Of a stretch of DNA of 42,380 nt, positions 1 through 12,441 are shown piece by piece. The stretch lies in assembly GCA_012518235.1 (NCBI GenBank), contig JAAYSY010000005.1, forward strand, positions 1 through 42,380. The letters are read 5' to 3'. The translations under genes were made by a program, and so were the position numbers. This stretch comes from Bacteroidales bacterium. Its GTDB lineage: Bacteria; Bacteroidota; Bacteroidia; Bacteroidales; Bacteroidaceae. A model generated the notes under the pieces. That model was not told the origin of the DNA and searched no databases. It saw only the letters and a list, made by a program, of their open reading frames with translations. Numbering within the stretch: the stretch's first letter is position 1; each line of letters starts with the position of its first letter.

Positions 1-444
1 ATTAATTAATGAGGCATTATAATACTTGTTGTCACCAGTTACTTCTTCAGCTAAAAAAACAGGTTTTTCAAAAGATTCAAACTCACTACTAAGTTCAACC
101 TCAGCTATAATTAAACCTTCGTTTGCACCATGAAACTCATCGACCTCGAAAATATGATTTCCAACAGGAATTAAGTATCGATGCTTATTAATGGAGTGTA
201 TTCCACACAATTCAAAAAGTATCAGAGCTTTATCTAAAGGAAGCTCTCGCTCCCACTCATAGCGAGTAGTCCCTGATTTATTTCCAGGCCCCTTAATCGT
301 AATATAACCTCTATCCGTCAATACTCTAATACGCATACTTACCATTCCATTAATAATGTAGCCTTGCTGTATATGAATCACAGAAGTTGCATTTTTCTTA
401 AAATCACCCTGAACTAAAAACTTACGTTCTATTTCTTGTGCCAT
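1..444 (-). CDS. CYTH domain-containing protein (triphosphate tunnel metalloenzyme family), C-terminus cut by window edge
   Basis: Open minus frame from ATG at 444: MAQEIERKFLVQGDFKKNATSVIHIQQGYI...; N-terminal EIERKFLV is the CYTH signature; no stop before position 1. Confidence 0.85.
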   Translation of the reverse strand, partial: MAQEIERKFLVQGDFKKNATSVIHIQQGYIINGMVSMRIRVLTDRGYITIKGPGNKSGTTRYEWERELPLDKALILFELCGIHSINKHRYLIPVGNHIFEVDEFHGANEGLIIAEVELSSEFESFEKPVFLAEEVTGDNKYYNASLIN

Positions 445-496
445 AAAAGTAATATAAAAAGAAAAGGGAGCTTCTCAACTCCCTCTATAATCTTAT

Positions 497-631
497 TTAA
501 GCAAACAGAGCATAACCAACAATCATTATCAACCCTAACGCAGCTAAGGATATAAATATAATTCGTAATACACGTTTAGCTTGTTGCTCTTCTCTTTGTT
601 CTTTTAGTGCTTTTTTACTCCTCTTTGCCAT
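497..631 (-). CDS. Small hypothetical protein, 44 aa, basic N-terminus plus one hydrophobic segment
   Basis: Hand translation: MAKRSKKALKEQREEQQAKRVLRIIFISLAALGLIMIVGYALFA*. Below the size cutoff of the ORF track; sits between the CYTH gene and prfB on the same strand. Confidence 0.6.
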   Translation of the reverse strand: MAKRSKKALKEQREEQQAKRVLRIIFISLAALGLIMIVGYALFA

Positions 632-718
632 ATCTTATAGATTTAATGTATATTCTACCTAAATGTATAAAAAATAGAAATCAGAAACAAAGCAAAGCTA
701 AAAAGAAAAAGAACAATT

Positions 719-1847
719 CTAGTTTTCGTTTGCAGCTACTTCACCCGCAAACTCCATTAAGTAGGTCTTAATAAAATCATCTATCTCACCATCCATAACA
801 CCAGCAACATTCGAAGTTTGATAATTGGTTCGATGATCTTTTACTCGTCTGTCATCAAATACATAACTTCTAATCTGAGAACCCCACTCAATTTTTTTCT
901 TACCTGACTCGATTCTGCGTTGTTCAGCTAATCTACGCTGTAATTCTTTATCATACAACGTGGATCGAAGTAAACGCAATGCATTTTCACGATTATCTAG
1001 TTGGGAACGGCTCTCCGTATTTTCAATTAAAATTTCCTCTTCCTCTCCCGTGTCAGGGTCTTCATAAATATAGCGCAGACGTACACCTGTTTCCACTTTA
1101 TTTACATTCTGTCCTCCAGCACCACCCGATCGAAATAGGTCCCACGTAATTGCACTTTGATTAATATGTACTTCAATTGTACTGTCAACTAAAGGAGTCA
1201 CAAAGATAGAAGCAAATGAAGTCATTCGCTTACCTTGAGCATTAAATGGAGATACGCGAACTAGTCTATGAACCCCATTTTCACCCTTTAAATAACCGTA
1301 AGCATAATCACCTTCCACTTGAATGGTACAAGTTTTAATACCTGCCTCATCTCCATCTTGAAGATTAGATAACATAACTTTATATCCATTAGCTTCTGCC
1401 CAACGCATATACATACGCATTAACATAGAAGCCCAATCCTGACTTTCTGTGCCTCCAGCACCCGAGTTTATTTTTAAGATGCAACCTAAATGATCGGCTT
1501 CACCTTGCAACATATTCTTTAACTCTAGTTTCTCCAAAGCTTTTAATGCCTTACTATAAGCAGAATCCAACTCATCCTCAGTTATTAAATCTTCTTTTTG
1601 AAAATCATATGCAAGAGCTAACTCATCACTCAATGTTTTCACTTTATCGTATCCTTCAATCCAAGATTTAATTCCTTGAATTTTACGCATTTGAGCTTCA
1701 GCTTCTAGATGATTGTCCCAAAAGTTAGGATCATGAGTTCGTAATTCTTCTTCTTCTAATTCAAGTCTTCGGGCATCGATGTCAAAGATACCCCCTCAGC
1801 GCATCAGTGCGCTCTATAACGTCTTTAAGTTGTTCGTTAGTTATCAT
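719..1847 (-). CDS. prfB: Peptide chain release factor 2, expressed through a programmed +1 frameshift
   Basis: Zero-frame start ATG at 1847: MITNEQLKDVIERTDALRGYL then TGA at 1784..1782. A +1 shift gives L-DIDARRLELEEEELRTHDPNFWDN... continuing into the 719..1690 ORF (GGAGGQNVNKVETGVRL). Slip site AGG GGG TAT CTT TGA C. Confidence 0.95.
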
Positions 1848-1869
1848 TTTATTGTTATTAAATTTTCCA

Positions 1870-1877
1870 CAAAGATA
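1870..1877 (-). promoter_or_regulatory. Candidate Bacteroidota -7 box (TATCTTTG) for prfB
   Basis: Minus strand TATCTTTG about 20 nt upstream of the prfB ATG; matches TAnnTTTG, but no TTTG at the expected -33 spacing. Confidence 0.4.
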
Positions 1878-1930
1878 AATATATTTAGCGACCTATTTTA
1901 TTAGATGACAAAACACTTTCTTTAAAATAC

Positions 1931-1964
1931 AAAAAAAAGGAGATAACTGCGAGTTATCTCCTTT
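1931..1964 (-). terminator. Intrinsic terminator after rpoC (possibly bidirectional)
   Basis: AAGGAGATAACT-GCG-AGTTATCTCCTT perfect 12-bp stem with T-run on the minus-strand side, directly after the rpoC stop. Confidence 0.9.
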
Positions 1965-1986
1965 TCTTATATTCTATTTAGTAGTA

Positions 1987-4900
1987 CTATTCTACTTCTT
2001 TGTAATCAATTACATTCTTTTTATTAGCTAAAATTCTTTCGTATTCTGCTTTAGAACCGACTACAATTTTATCCAACTCTCTTCTTCCTGTACCAGCTGG
2101 AATTAAGTGACCACAGATCACATTCTCTTTCATTCCTTCTAGATAGTCAGTCTTACCTTCAATAGCAGCCTCATTAAGAACTTTTGTTGTCTCCTGGAAC
2201 GATGCCGCAGACATAAAGCTCTTCGTCTGAAGTGCAGCTCTAGTAATACCTTGTAAAATTTGAGTTGATGTAGCAGGTACAGCATCACGAACTTTAACCA
2301 ATTTCAGGTCTTGACGTCTTAATCTACTATTTTCATCACGTAATCTACGAGCAGTTAAAATCTGTCCCACCTTAAATGTTTCAGACTCTCCTGCATCAAT
2401 AACTACTTTCTTACCCCAGATACGATCATTAGCCTCCATAAACTCTAATTTGTCTATGATTTGCTGTTCTAATAAATTAGTATCTCCTGGTTCATCTATT
2501 TGTACCTTACGCATCATCTGCCGTACAATAACTTCAAAGTGTTTATCATTAATCTTCACACCTTGTAGACGATATACGTCTTGAACTTCGTTCACAATAT
2601 AGTCTTGAACAGCAGTAGGACCTTTAATAGCTAATATATCAGCTGGAGTAATAGCTCCATCTGATAAAGGAGTTCCAGCACGAACATAATCGTTCTCCTG
2701 AACTAATATTTGTTTTGAAAGGGGTACTAAATACTTCTTAACTTCACCTGTTCTGGAAGTAATAATAACCTCTCTACGACCCCGTTTAATGCTACCCATT
2801 GAAACCTCACCATCAATTTCTGACACAACTGCAGGATTAGATGGATTGCGAGCTTCAAATAATTCAGTAACACGAGGAAGACCACCAGTAATATCACCAG
2901 CTTTACCTACAGCACGAGGTATCTTTACAAATACTTCACCAGCTTTAATCTTCTCGCCGTCTTCAACAACAACGTGACCTCCTACTGGTAAGTTATAAGT
3001 ACGAATTAATTCGCCATCTTCTGTTTTAATATGTGCAGTAGGTACTTTTGTCTTATCTTTAGTCTCAGTGATTACAATTTCTCGTAATCCTGTTGATTCA
3101 TCTGATTCAACATTATAAGTTACACCTTCAATCACATCCTCAAACACAATAATACCAGTTGCTTCAGTGATAATAACCGCATTAAATGGGTCCCACTTAG
3201 CAATCATTGTATTCTTTTCAACTTCCTCACCTTCAGAAGCATATAAGGTAGAACCATAAGGTATATTATGAGTAGATAGAACAATACCTGTATTAATATC
3301 TACAAAACGAACTTCAGCTAAACGACCTACAACAATTTTGGATGCTTTACCTTCTTCGTCAATGTAGTCTACTGTTCGTAACTCTTCAAATTCTACACGA
3401 GATTTATTTTTTGCAATGATATTAGCATTTGCAGCTATATTTGCTGCTGTACCTCCAGCATGGAAAGTACGAAGAGTCAACTGAGTGCCTGGTTCACCAA
3501 TAGATTGTGCTGCCACAACTCCGACAGCCTCACCTATTTGTACCATACGGTTATTAGCTAAGTTACGGCCATAACATTTAGCACACACACCTTTTTTAGA
3601 CTCACAAGTCAATACAGAACGAACCTCAACACTCTCAATTGGAGAATCTTGAATTTGTTTTGCTATCTCCTCTGTAATCTCTTCACCACTTGGAACTATA
3701 ACATCTCCAGTGGTAGGGTGTATAATATCATGTACAGATACACGACCTAAAATACGTTCATACAAAGTAGCAATAACTTCATCATTGTTCTTCAAATCTG
3801 TACAAACCAATCCGCGTAGTGTACCACAATCTTCTTCAGTTACGATAACATCATGAGATACATCAACAAGTCGACGAGTCAAATATCCAGCATCGGCTGT
3901 CTTCAAAGCAGTATCGGCAAGTCCCTTACGTGCACCATGAGTAGAAATAAAGTACTCAAGTACTGAAAGCCCTTCTTTAAAGTTAGAAATAATAGGGTTC
4001 TCAATAATTTGTCCACCTGTTACTCCTGCCTTTTGAGGTTTGGCCATCAAACCACGCATACCAGACAACTGACGAATTTGCTCTCTTGATCCACGAGCTC
4101 CAGAATCCAACATCATGTAAACAGCATTGAATCCTTGATCATCTGTTGAAATTGTCTTCATTAGCGTATTAGAAAGTTCTGAGTTTACATGTGTCCAAAT
4201 GTCAATAACTTGATTATAACGCTCATTATTAGTAATGAAACCCATGTTGTAGTTGTTCATTACTTGCTCAACTTCCTCATAACCTTTTTGAATTAACTCA
4301 TCTTTTTCCTTAGGAATAATAATATCATCTAAGTTGAAAGACAACCCACCCTTAAAGGCCATTTTGTATCCAAGATCTTTAATGCCATCCAAGAAGTCAG
4401 CAGTACGTACAACACCACATTTCTTAATAACATCTCCGATAATATCTCGAAGTGTTTTCTTTGAAATAACAGTATTAATATAACCTACTTCTTCTGGCAC
4501 TATTTCATTAACAATCACACGACCTACAGAAGTTTCAACCATAGTAGAAACAAGATTACCTTCTTCATCTAAATCTTGTACTACTACCTTAACAGGAGCA
4601 TGAATATCAACTCTTCCTTCATTATATGCAATCGTTGCTTCTTCAGGACCGTAGAAAGTTAAACCTTCGCCTTTGGCACCTTTACGCAACTTGGTGATGT
4701 AATACAAACCTAATACCATATCTTGAGAAGGAACAGTAATAGGAGCACCATTTGCTGGATTTAATATATTGTGAGAGGCAAGCATTAAAATTTGAGCCTC
4801 TAAAACAGCTTCATTGCTTAAAGGTAAATGAACTGCCATTTGGTCACCATCAAAGTCCGCATTAAATGCAGTACAAGCCAATGGGTGTAATTGAATAGCT

Positions 4901-6270
4901 TTACCTTCAATCATTTTGGGTTGGAAAGCCTGAATACCTAAGCGATGCAATGTAGGTGCACGGTTTAGAAGTACAGGATGTCCTTTCATTACATATTCTA
5001 AAATATCCCAAATAATAGGGTCTTTACGATCTATTATCTTCTTTGCTGACTTAACCGTTTTTACTATACCACGCTCAATAAGCTTGCGAATAATAAAAGG
5101 CTTAAATAACTCTGCTGCCATAAGTTTAGGTAAACCACACTCATGCATTTTCAGCTCAGGTCCCACAACAATAACCGAACGAGCAGAATAATCTACACGT
5201 TTACCCAATAAGTTTTGACGGAAACGACCTTGTTTACCTTTCAAACTATCAGATAAAGATTTTAACGGACGATTACCATCAGCTTTTACCGCTGTGGAAC
5301 GACGAGAATTATCGAACAGAGAATCCACTGATTCTTGAAGCATACGCTTCTCATTTCTTAGAATAACCTCTGGAGCTTTAATCTCAATTAATCGTTTTAA
5401 CCGGTTATTACGTATAATAACTCGACGATATAAATCATTTAAATCTGAAGTTGCAAAACGTCCTCCATCTAATGGAACAAGTGGACGTAACTCCGGTGGA
5501 ATAACAGGTACAATCTTCACAATCATCCACTCAGGCTTATTTCTACCACGAGATGAACGGAATGCTTCAACAACTTGAAGACGCTTTAAAGCCTCATTTC
5601 TACGTTGTTTTGAAGTATCATTTGTTGCTTTATCTCTTAAGTCATAAGATAAAGAATCCAAATCCATACGAGATAATAAATCTGAAATAGCTTCAGCTCC
5701 CATCTTTGCAATGAATTTATTAGGATCACTTTCATCCAACAATTCATTTTCTTCTGGAAGCGAATCTAAAATATCAAGATACTCCTCTTCTGTTAACAAG
5801 TCGTATTCTTGTACTCCATCAGCTTCCTTTACTCCCGCTTGAATTACTATATAACGCTCATAATAGATTAAAGAGTCTAGTTTTTTTGTAGGTATGCCTA
5901 ATAGATATCCCATTTTATTAGGTAATGAACGGAAATACCAAACATGAGCTACAGGCACTACTAATTCAATGTGGCCTGTTCGTTCACGGCGTACTTTTTT
6001 TTCTGTTACCTCAACCCCACATCTATCACAAACAATTCCTCTATATCTGATACGCTTGTACTTACCACAGTGACATTCGTAATCCTTTATAGGACCAAAT
6101 ATACGCTCACAGAACAAGCCATCACGTTCTGGTTTGTACGTACGATAGTTAATAGTTTCAGGCTTTAATACTTCACCACTCGATCTCTCAAGAATAAGCT
6201 CTGGAGAAGCCAATCCTATAGTTATTTTCGAGAAATTACTTCTATTTTTTCTTTCTTTTCTAAAAGCCAT
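1987..6270 (-). CDS. rpoC: DNA-directed RNA polymerase subunit beta'
   Basis: 1427 aa; [12 protein letters not shown] catalytic motif, N-terminal zinc-binding [20 protein letters not shown]. Confidence 0.99.
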   Translation of the reverse strand: MAFRKERKNRSNFSKITIGLASPELILERSSGEVLKPETINYRTYKPERDGLFCERIFGPIKDYECHCGKYKRIRYRGIVCDRCGVEVTEKKVRRERTGHIELVVPVAHVWYFRSLPNKMGYLLGIPTKKLDSLIYYERYIVIQAGVKEADGVQEYDLLTEEEYLDILDSLPEENELLDESDPNKFIAKMGAEAISDLLSRMDLDSLSYDLRDKATNDTSKQRRNEALKRLQVVEAFRSSRGRNKPEWMIVKIVPVIPPELRPLVPLDGGRFATSDLNDLYRRVIIRNNRLKRLIEIKAPEVILRNEKRMLQESVDSLFDNSRRSTAVKADGNRPLKSLSDSLKGKQGRFRQNLLGKRVDYSARSVIVVGPELKMHECGLPKLMAAELFKPFIIRKLIERGIVKTVKSAKKIIDRKDPIIWDILEYVMKGHPVLLNRAPTLHRLGIQAFQPKMIEGKAIQLHPLACTAFNADFDGDQMAVHLPLSNEAVLEAQILMLASHNILNPANGAPITVPSQDMVLGLYYITKLRKGAKGEGLTFYGPEEATIAYNEGRVDIHAPVKVVVQDLDEEGNLVSTMVETSVGRVIVNEIVPEEVGYINTVISKKTLRDIIGDVIKKCGVVRTADFLDGIKDLGYKMAFKGGLSFNLDDIIIPKEKDELIQKGYEEVEQVMNNYNMGFITNNERYNQVIDIWTHVNSELSNTLMKTISTDDQGFNAVYMMLDSGARGSREQIRQLSGMRGLMAKPQKAGVTGGQIIENPIISNFKEGLSVLEYFISTHGARKGLADTALKTADAGYLTRRLVDVSHDVIVTEEDCGTLRGLVCTDLKNNDEVIATLYERILGRVSVHDIIHPTTGDVIVPSGEEITEEIAKQIQDSPIESVEVRSVLTCESKKGVCAKCYGRNLANNRMVQIGEAVGVVAAQSIGEPGTQLTLRTFHAGGTAANIAANANIIAKNKSRVEFEELRTVDYIDEEGKASKIVVGRLAEVRFVDINTGIVLSTHNIPYGSTLYASEGEEVEKNTMIAKWDPFNAVIITEATGIIVFEDVIEGVTYNVESDESTGLREIVITETKDKTKVPTAHIKTEDGELIRTYNLPVGGHVVVEDGEKIKAGEVFVKIPRAVGKAGDITGGLPRVTELFEARNPSNPAVVSEIDGEVSMGSIKRGRREVIITSRTGEVKKYLVPLSKQILVQENDYVRAGTPLSDGAITPADILAIKGPTAVQDYIVNEVQDVYRLQGVKINDKHFEVIVRQMMRKVQIDEPGDTNLLEQQIIDKLEFMEANDRIWGKKVVIDAGESETFKVGQILTARRLRDENSRLRRQDLKLVKVRDAVPATSTQILQGITRAALQTKSFMSAASFQETTKVLNEAAIEGKTDYLEGMKENVICGHLIPAGTGRRELDKIVVGSKAEYERILANKKNVIDYKEVE

Positions 6271-6352
6271 ATGATTAAATTATTGAAAATTAAGAGTCAA
6301 TTAGAGGAGAGTTGTACTATAAAAGTACTTCTCTCCTTTACTTATCCTTATA

Positions 6353-9300
6353 CTACTCCAAGTTAACATTCAAAGCGAGTCCTCTCAACTCGTGAAGTAA
6401 TACATTAAGAGATTCGGGTATACCAGGTTCTGGTAATAATTCACCTTTCACTATAGATTCATAGGCTTTAGAACGACCTATAACATCATCTGATTTTATC
6501 GTTAAGATTTCTCTTAAAATATGAGCCGCACCAAATGCTTCAAGTGCCCATACCTCCATCTCACCAAAACGTTGTCCACCAAATTGTGCTTTACCACCAA
6601 GTGGTTGTTGCGTAATAAGTGAATATGGCCCAATAGAACGAGCATGCATTTTATCTTCAACCATATGACCTAGTTTCAACATGTAAGTAACACCCACAGT
6701 TGCAGCTTGGTCAAAACGCTCACCCGTACCTCCATCATAAAGGTAGGTTTTTCCATAACGCGGAACACCAGCTTTATCTGTCCATTCAGAGATATCATCC
6801 ATAGTTGCTCCATCAAAAATAGGAGTAGCAAACTTCACACCTAATTTCTTTCCTGCATAACCTAAAACAGCTTCAAAAATCTGTCCCAAGTTCATACGAG
6901 AAGGTACACCTAGTGGATTTAATACAATATCCACAGGAGTTCCATCTTCTAAGAAAGGCATATCTTCTTGGCGAACAATTCTAGAAACAATACCTTTATT
7001 TCCATGACGTCCAGCCATTTTATCACCCACTCCAATTTTTCTCTTTTTAGCAATATAGACTTTAGCCATTCGGATAATACCTGCTGGTAATTCATCACCA
7101 ACAGTTACAGAGAACTTCTTACGCTTCATTTCAGCGTCAAGTTCTTTATGCTTCTTAATAAAATTCAGAATTAACTGTCTTATCAACTTATTAGTATAAG
7201 CATCTTCTGTCCAATCATGCAATTGAATAGAAAAGAAATCCATCGCTTTCAAATTAGAAGCAGTATATCTTGCACCTTCAGCTATTAGCTCTTCATCTAA
7301 GTAATTCTTAACTCCTAACGAAGTTTTACCTTCTGTTAACTTGAGAAGTCTCTCAACTAATATTTTTTTGTATTTTGCAACTTCTTCTTCGAATTCTTCA
7401 TCAATTTTTGGCAACAATGCCCTATCTGTACGCTTAGAATCACGTGTTTTTACAATGCGAGAAAATAATTTCTTATCAATTACCACTCCGTTGAGTGAAG
7501 GAGAAGCCTTTAATGAAGCATCTTTAACATCACCCGCTTTATCACCAAATATTGCACGTAACAACTTTTCTTCAGGAGAAGGATCAGACTCGCCTTTAGG
7601 AGTAATTTTACCAATTAATATATCTCCTGGTTTAATACGAGCTCCTACACGAACAATACCATTTTCATCTAAATCTTTTGTTGCCTCTTCACTAACATTT
7701 GGAATATCCGATGTTAACTCTTCCATTCCACGCTTTGTCTCACGTACTTCAAGCGAATACTCTTCTACATGAATAGAAGTTAATACATCCTCTCTGACTA
7801 ATCGTTCACTTAAGACAATAGCATCCTCATAGTTATATCCTTTCCAAGGCATATAAGCAACAACGAGGTTTTTACCTAAAGCTAATTCTCCTTTCTCAGT
7901 AGAATAACCTTCGGTAAGAATTTGTCCCTTAGTAACTCTATCGCCTTTTGAACATATCGGTTTCAAGTCGACAACCATATTTTGGTTTGTCTTCAAATTT
8001 TTAGATAAAACATACTCTTTAACTGAGCTCTCGAAACTTACAAACTCCTCATCCTCAGTTCTATCGTAATTGATTCGAATAACGTTAGCATCAACATATT
8101 CTACAACACCATCACCTTCTGCAGTAATCTGAGTACGAGAATCAGTAACGAGTTGTCCCTCTATTCCTGTACCAACAATTGGAGATTCACTAACCACTAA
8201 AGGAACAGCCTGACGCATCATATTCGATCCCATTAAGGCACGGTTTGCATCATCATTTTCAAGGAAAGGAATTAAAGAAGCAGCAATTGAAGCAATCTGC
8301 TGAGGTGCAACGTCCATCAGGTCAACCTCCGAAGGCTCTACAACTGGATAATCTGCATCTAAACGAGATTTAATTCTATTGCGTAAGAAATTACCCTTTT
8401 CATCAAGAAGAGCATTTCCTTGAGCTATAATCTTTCCTTCTTCCTCTTCAGCTGTCAAATAAAGAACAGCATCATCATCCACATTAACTACAGAATTCTC
8501 TACAGGCCTATAAGGAGTAGAAATAAATCCCATGTGGTTTATTTTGGCATAAACACACAATGAAGATATTAAACCAATATTTGGCCCCTCTGGAGTTTCA
8601 ATAGGACATAATCGTCCATAGTGGGTATAGTGAACGTCACGAACCTCAAATCCAGCTCTTTCTCTAGATAAACCACCTGGCCCAAGAGCTGACATTCTAC
8701 GTTTATGTGTGATTTCAGCTAATGGATTCGTTTGATCCATAAATTGCGAGAGAGCATTTGTACCAAAGAAAGAATTGATTACAGATGAAATTGTTTTTGC
8801 ATTAATCAAATCAACTGGAGTAAACACTTCATTGTCTCTTACATTCATCCGTTCACGGATTGTGCGAGCCATACGTGCTAACCCAATAGAAAACTGATTT
8901 GAAAGTTGCTCACCTACAGTTCTAATTCTACGATTACTTAGGTGGTCAATATCATCTACATCTGTTTTAGAATTTACTAATTCTATTAAATATCTTATGA
9001 TTTCGATTATATCTTCATTAGTTAACACTTTAACTTCTGAATCTATATCTAATTTTAATTTTTTATTAATACGATAGCGACCAACATCACCCAAATCATA
9101 TCTTTTATCAGAAAAGAATAAGTTTTGGATAACTTCTCTTGCACTAGCATCATCAGCAGGATCAGCATTTCTCAATTGACGATAAATGTACAAAATAGCC
9201 TCTTTTTCAGAGTTACTAGGGTCTTTTTGTAAGGTATTATATATTATTGAGTAATCATTTTGATCTTTTGACTCTTTATGAAGGAGAATATGCTGTACCC

Positions 9301-10165
9301 CTGAATCTAAAATCATATCAATATGATCTTCTTCAATAATGGTTTCACGATCTACAACAATCTCATTACGCTCAATTGAAACCACCTCACCAGTATCCTC
9401 ATCAACAAAGTCTTCTACCCATGTCTTCAATACACGAGCCGCCAATTTTCGACCAACGGCTTTGCGTAAATTAGTTTTATTAGCTCTAACCTCTTCGGCC
9501 AAATTGAAAATCTCTAAAATATCCTTATCATTTTCAAAGCCGATAGCACGCAATAAAGTAGTAACCGGAAGTTTTTTCCTCCGATCAATATAAGCATACA
9601 TTACATTATGTATGTCTGTTGCAAACTCAATCCATGATCCTTTAAAAGGAATAACCCTTGCAGAATAAAGTTTTGTACCATTAGCATGGACACTTTGTGC
9701 AAAAAACACACCAGGAGAACGATGTAGTTGAGAAACAACAACACGCTCAGCCCCGTTAATCACAAAAGTTCCTTTTTCCGTCATATAGGGAATAGGCCCT
9801 AAGAACACATCTTGTATTACAGTATCAAAATCCTCATGCTCAGGATCAGTACAATAAAGTTTTAGCTTAGCTTTTAGAGGTACACTATAAGTAAGCCCAC
9901 GCTCTATACATTCACTTATAGTATAGCGAGGGGGATCAACATAGTAATCTAAAAATTCAAGCACAAAATTATTACGAGTGTCTGTAATAGGAAAGTTCTC
10001 AGCGAAAACTTTATACAATCCCTCTTTTTTCCTTTTCTCGGGAGGAGTATCTAATTGAATAAAATCTTGATAAGACTTCAATTGTACCTCTAAAAAATCC
10101 GGGTAAGGAAAAGGATTCTTTATCGTTGCAAAATTAATTCTATTATTTACAGTTTTTGAAGACAT
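6353..10165 (-). CDS. rpoB: DNA-directed RNA polymerase subunit beta
   Basis: Starts [47 protein letters not shown] motif. ATG at 10165 preferred to the GTG at 10249 in the ORF track, whose extension lies in a hairpin-forming intergenic region. Confidence 0.97.
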   Translation of the reverse strand: MSSKTVNNRINFATIKNPFPYPDFLEVQLKSYQDFIQLDTPPEKRKKEGLYKVFAENFPITDTRNNFVLEFLDYYVDPPRYTISECIERGLTYSVPLKAKLKLYCTDPEHEDFDTVIQDVFLGPIPYMTEKGTFVINGAERVVVSQLHRSPGVFFAQSVHANGTKLYSARVIPFKGSWIEFATDIHNVMYAYIDRRKKLPVTTLLRAIGFENDKDILEIFNLAEEVRANKTNLRKAVGRKLAARVLKTWVEDFVDEDTGEVVSIERNEIVVDRETIIEEDHIDMILDSGVQHILLHKESKDQNDYSIIYNTLQKDPSNSEKEAILYIYRQLRNADPADDASAREVIQNLFFSDKRYDLGDVGRYRINKKLKLDIDSEVKVLTNEDIIEIIRYLIELVNSKTDVDDIDHLSNRRIRTVGEQLSNQFSIGLARMARTIRERMNVRDNEVFTPVDLINAKTISSVINSFFGTNALSQFMDQTNPLAEITHKRRMSALGPGGLSRERAGFEVRDVHYTHYGRLCPIETPEGPNIGLISSLCVYAKINHMGFISTPYRPVENSVVNVDDDAVLYLTAEEEEGKIIAQGNALLDEKGNFLRNRIKSRLDADYPVVEPSEVDLMDVAPQQIASIAASLIPFLENDDANRALMGSNMMRQAVPLVVSESPIVGTGIEGQLVTDSRTQITAEGDGVVEYVDANVIRINYDRTEDEEFVSFESSVKEYVLSKNLKTNQNMVVDLKPICSKGDRVTKGQILTEGYSTEKGELALGKNLVVAYMPWKGYNYEDAIVLSERLVREDVLTSIHVEEYSLEVRETKRGMEELTSDIPNVSEEATKDLDENGIVRVGARIKPGDILIGKITPKGESDPSPEEKLLRAIFGDKAGDVKDASLKASPSLNGVVIDKKLFSRIVKTRDSKRTDRALLPKIDEEFEEEVAKYKKILVERLLKLTEGKTSLGVKNYLDEELIAEGARYTASNLKAMDFFSIQLHDWTEDAYTNKLIRQLILNFIKKHKELDAEMKRKKFSVTVGDELPAGIIRMAKVYIAKKRKIGVGDKMAGRHGNKGIVSRIVRQEDMPFLEDGTPVDIVLNPLGVPSRMNLGQIFEAVLGYAGKKLGVKFATPIFDGATMDDISEWTDKAGVPRYGKTYLYDGGTGERFDQAATVGVTYMLKLGHMVEDKMHARSIGPYSLITQQPLGGKAQFGGQRFGEMEVWALEAFGAAHILREILTIKSDDVIGRSKAYESIVKGELLPEPGIPESLNVLLHELRGLALNVNLE

Positions 10166-10203
10166 CTCTTGTTGAATTTGAAGAAAAATTTTTAAATATA
10201 AAC

Positions 10204-10242
10204 ACAAAAAGGCTAAGAATCCTTTTGAAAGGATTCCTAACC
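10204..10242 (-). terminator. Terminator-like hairpin (possible attenuator) between rplL and rpoB
   Basis: Minus-strand RNA GGTTAGGAATCCTTT-CA-AAAGGATTCTTAGCC followed by TTTTTGTG: up to 15 complementary positions with two G-U pairs, then a U-run. Confidence 0.75.
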
Positions 10243-10270
10243 AAACCACCTGATAACCAGGTTTTTATTA

Positions 10271-10645
10271 TTATTTAAATTCAACTTCTGCTCCAGCTTC
10301 TTCTAGTTCTTTTTTCAATGCTTCAGCTTCGTCTTTTCCAAGACCTTCTTTAAGCACACTAGGAGCAGCGTCTACTAAGTCCTTAGCATCTTTTAGTCCA
10401 ATGCCACAAGCTTCTCTAACAGCTTTTACAACTTTTAATTTAGCTGCACCAGCTGATTTTAATACAACATCAAAAGATGTTTTTTCTTCAGCAGCTGCAC
10501 CAGCTCCCTCGCCTCCAGCAGCAACAGCAACAGCTGCAGCAGCAGGTTCGATTCCATATTCTTCCTTAAGGATAGTTGAAAGCTCATTAACTTCTTTTAC
10601 TGTCAAGTTAACTAATTGTTCTGCAAAATCTTTCAAATCTGCCAT
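10271..10645 (-). CDS. rplL: 50S ribosomal protein L7/L12
   Basis: 124 aa; [39 protein letters not shown]. Confidence 0.99.
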   Translation of the reverse strand: MADLKDFAEQLVNLTVKEVNELSTILKEEYGIEPAAAAVAVAAGGEGAGAAAEEKTSFDVVLKSAGAAKLKVVKAVREACGIGLKDAKDLVDAAPSVLKEGLGKDEAEALKKELEEAGAEVEFK

Positions 10646-10689
10646 TTTTATATAATTTAAATTGTTTGTTTACTATTGTTTATGATATT

Positions 10690-11205
10690 TTATTCGCGCT
10701 CACTAAGAGTTTTCAACACTCCGTGAATGGTGTTACCACCAGATTGTAGAGCAGAGATAACGTTCTTCGCTGGTGACTGCAATAATGCAATAATATCAGC
10801 AATAACTTCTTCTTTACTCTTAATACTAACTAGAGCTTCTAAATGCTCTGCACCGATATAGAATCCCTCTTCAGCATAAGCTGCTTTTAGTGCAGGAATT
10901 CCTTTCTTAGCACTTTTCTTAATTAACTTAGCTGGTGCATTAGCAGTCTCAGAGAACATCACCGCAGTAGTACCTTTCAAGCAACCATAAAACGGAGAGA
11001 AATCAAACTCTGCGCTTTCGAATGCTTTCTGTAACAGTGAATTCTTTACAACTCTTAATGTTACACCTGCTTCAAAACAAGCACGACGTAATTCACTAGT
11101 TGCAACAGAATCCATCGCTGTAGTATCTACTAAATACATGTGAGGAAACTCTTGAACAGCAGCACTAAGCTCTTTAATTATAATCGCTTTATCTTCCTTT
11201 CTCAT
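10690..11205 (-). CDS. rplJ: 50S ribosomal protein L10
   Basis: 171 aa; position between rplA and rplL and L10-like sequence. Confidence 0.97.
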   Translation of the reverse strand: MRKEDKAIIIKELSAAVQEFPHMYLVDTTAMDSVATSELRRACFEAGVTLRVVKNSLLQKAFESAEFDFSPFYGCLKGTTAVMFSETANAPAKLIKKSAKKGIPALKAAYAEEGFYIGAEHLEALVSIKSKEEVIADIIALLQSPAKNVISALQSGGNTIHGVLKTLSERE

Positions 11206-11215
11206 TGTACTCTTT

Positions 11216-11926
11216 TTATTGAATTTCTTCTATTGTAGCAACAGATTTAGGATCAATTTTTATCCCTTTACTCATTGTACTAGAAAGATAAATACTTCTT
11301 AGATATGTACCTTTAGCGGCTGCAGGTTTAAGTTTTATTAAAACATCAATAAACTCCTTTGCATTTTCATAAATTTGCTTTGGAGTAAATGATATCCTAC
11401 CAATAGAGGTGTGAACAATACCACTTTTATCTACTCTAAAGTCAATTTTACCTTGCTTAACCTCTTTAACGGCATTAGCTACATCCATAGTAACCGTACC
11501 ACTCTTAGGGTTTGGCATTAAACCTCTAGGTCCTAAAACACGACCTAACGGTCCTATTTTTCCCATAACAGATGGCATTGTGATGATAACATCAACATCT
11601 GTCCATCCTCCTTGAATCTTTTCGATATACTCGTCAAGACCAACATAGTCAGCGCCAGCTTCTTTTGCAGCATCTTCAACATCAGGTGTACAAAGTACTA
11701 ATACTCGCACATTCTTTCCAGTCCCATGTGGAAGTGTTACGACACCTCTCACCATTTGATTAGCTTTACGTGGATCAACTCCTAAACGTACATCTATATC
11801 CAAAGAAGCATCAAACTTAGTAAAAGTTATATCCTTTACTAAATGAGCAGCTTCTTTTAGTGAGTATGCCTTTCCTGCTTCAATTTTTTCTGCAGCTAAC
11901 TTTTGATTTTTTGTCAGTTTACTCAT
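11216..11926 (-). CDS. rplA: 50S ribosomal protein L1
   Basis: [19 protein letters not shown] signature. Confidence 0.99.
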   Translation of the reverse strand: MSKLTKNQKLAAEKIEAGKAYSLKEAAHLVKDITFTKFDASLDIDVRLGVDPRKANQMVRGVVTLPHGTGKNVRVLVLCTPDVEDAAKEAGADYVGLDEYIEKIQGGWTDVDVIITMPSVMGKIGPLGRVLGPRGLMPNPKSGTVTMDVANAVKEVKQGKIDFRVDKSGIVHTSIGRISFTPKQIYENAKEFIDVLIKLKPAAAKGTYLRSIYLSSTMSKGIKIDPKSVATIEEIQ

Positions 11927-11939
11927 TGAATTGAAGTTT

Positions 11940-12383
11940 TTAATTGTTTTCCGGGAATTTTCCCTTTACAGCAATACCCATACTTCTAGCTGTACCAGCT
12001 ACCATTTTCATAGCAGAATCAACTGTAAAACAGTTTAAATCCACCATTTTATCTTCGGCAATTGTACGGATTTGATCCCAAGTTAAAGCTTTTACTTTTT
12101 TACGGTTAGGTTCTGGTGAACCACCTTTCACCTTCGCTTTTTCTAATAATTGAACAGCTACAGGTGGGGTCTTAACGATAAAATCGAAAGACTTATCCGC
12201 GTAATAAGTAATAATTACAGGAAGAATTTTTCCTGCTTGATCTTGGGTTCTGGCGTTAAATTGCTTGCAAAACTCCATAATATTAATTCCCTTAGCACCT
12301 AATGCAGGTCCAACGGGAGGTGATGGGTTTGCTGCGCCTCCTTTAATCTGTAATTTGATTAGTCCAGCAACTTCTTTAGCCAT
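11940..12383 (-). CDS. rplK: 50S ribosomal protein L11
   Basis: [34 protein letters not shown]. Confidence 0.99.
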   Translation of the reverse strand: MAKEVAGLIKLQIKGGAANPSPPVGPALGAKGINIMEFCKQFNARTQDQAGKILPVIITYYADKSFDFIVKTPPVAVQLLEKAKVKGGSPEPNRKKVKALTWDQIRTIAEDKMVDLNCFTVDSAMKMVAGTARSMGIAVKGKFPENN

Positions 12384-12441
12384 TTTGATTTTATTTATTT
12401 ATTTATTTAGATCAAAGAATAAAAACAGCGTAACAACAGCT

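Noticed and set aside
7341-7772. 143-aa plus-strand ORF, and others antisense to rpoB/rpoC/rplL/rplK (2789, 5971, 9339, 10401, 12265)
   Set aside because: Ser/Thr-rich shadow ORFs antisense to strongly conserved coding sequence; no independent signals.
10166-10249. 28-aa N-terminal extension of RpoB
   Set aside because: GTG start lying next to the terminator-like hairpin; sequence is hydrophobic and unlike the RpoB N-terminus.
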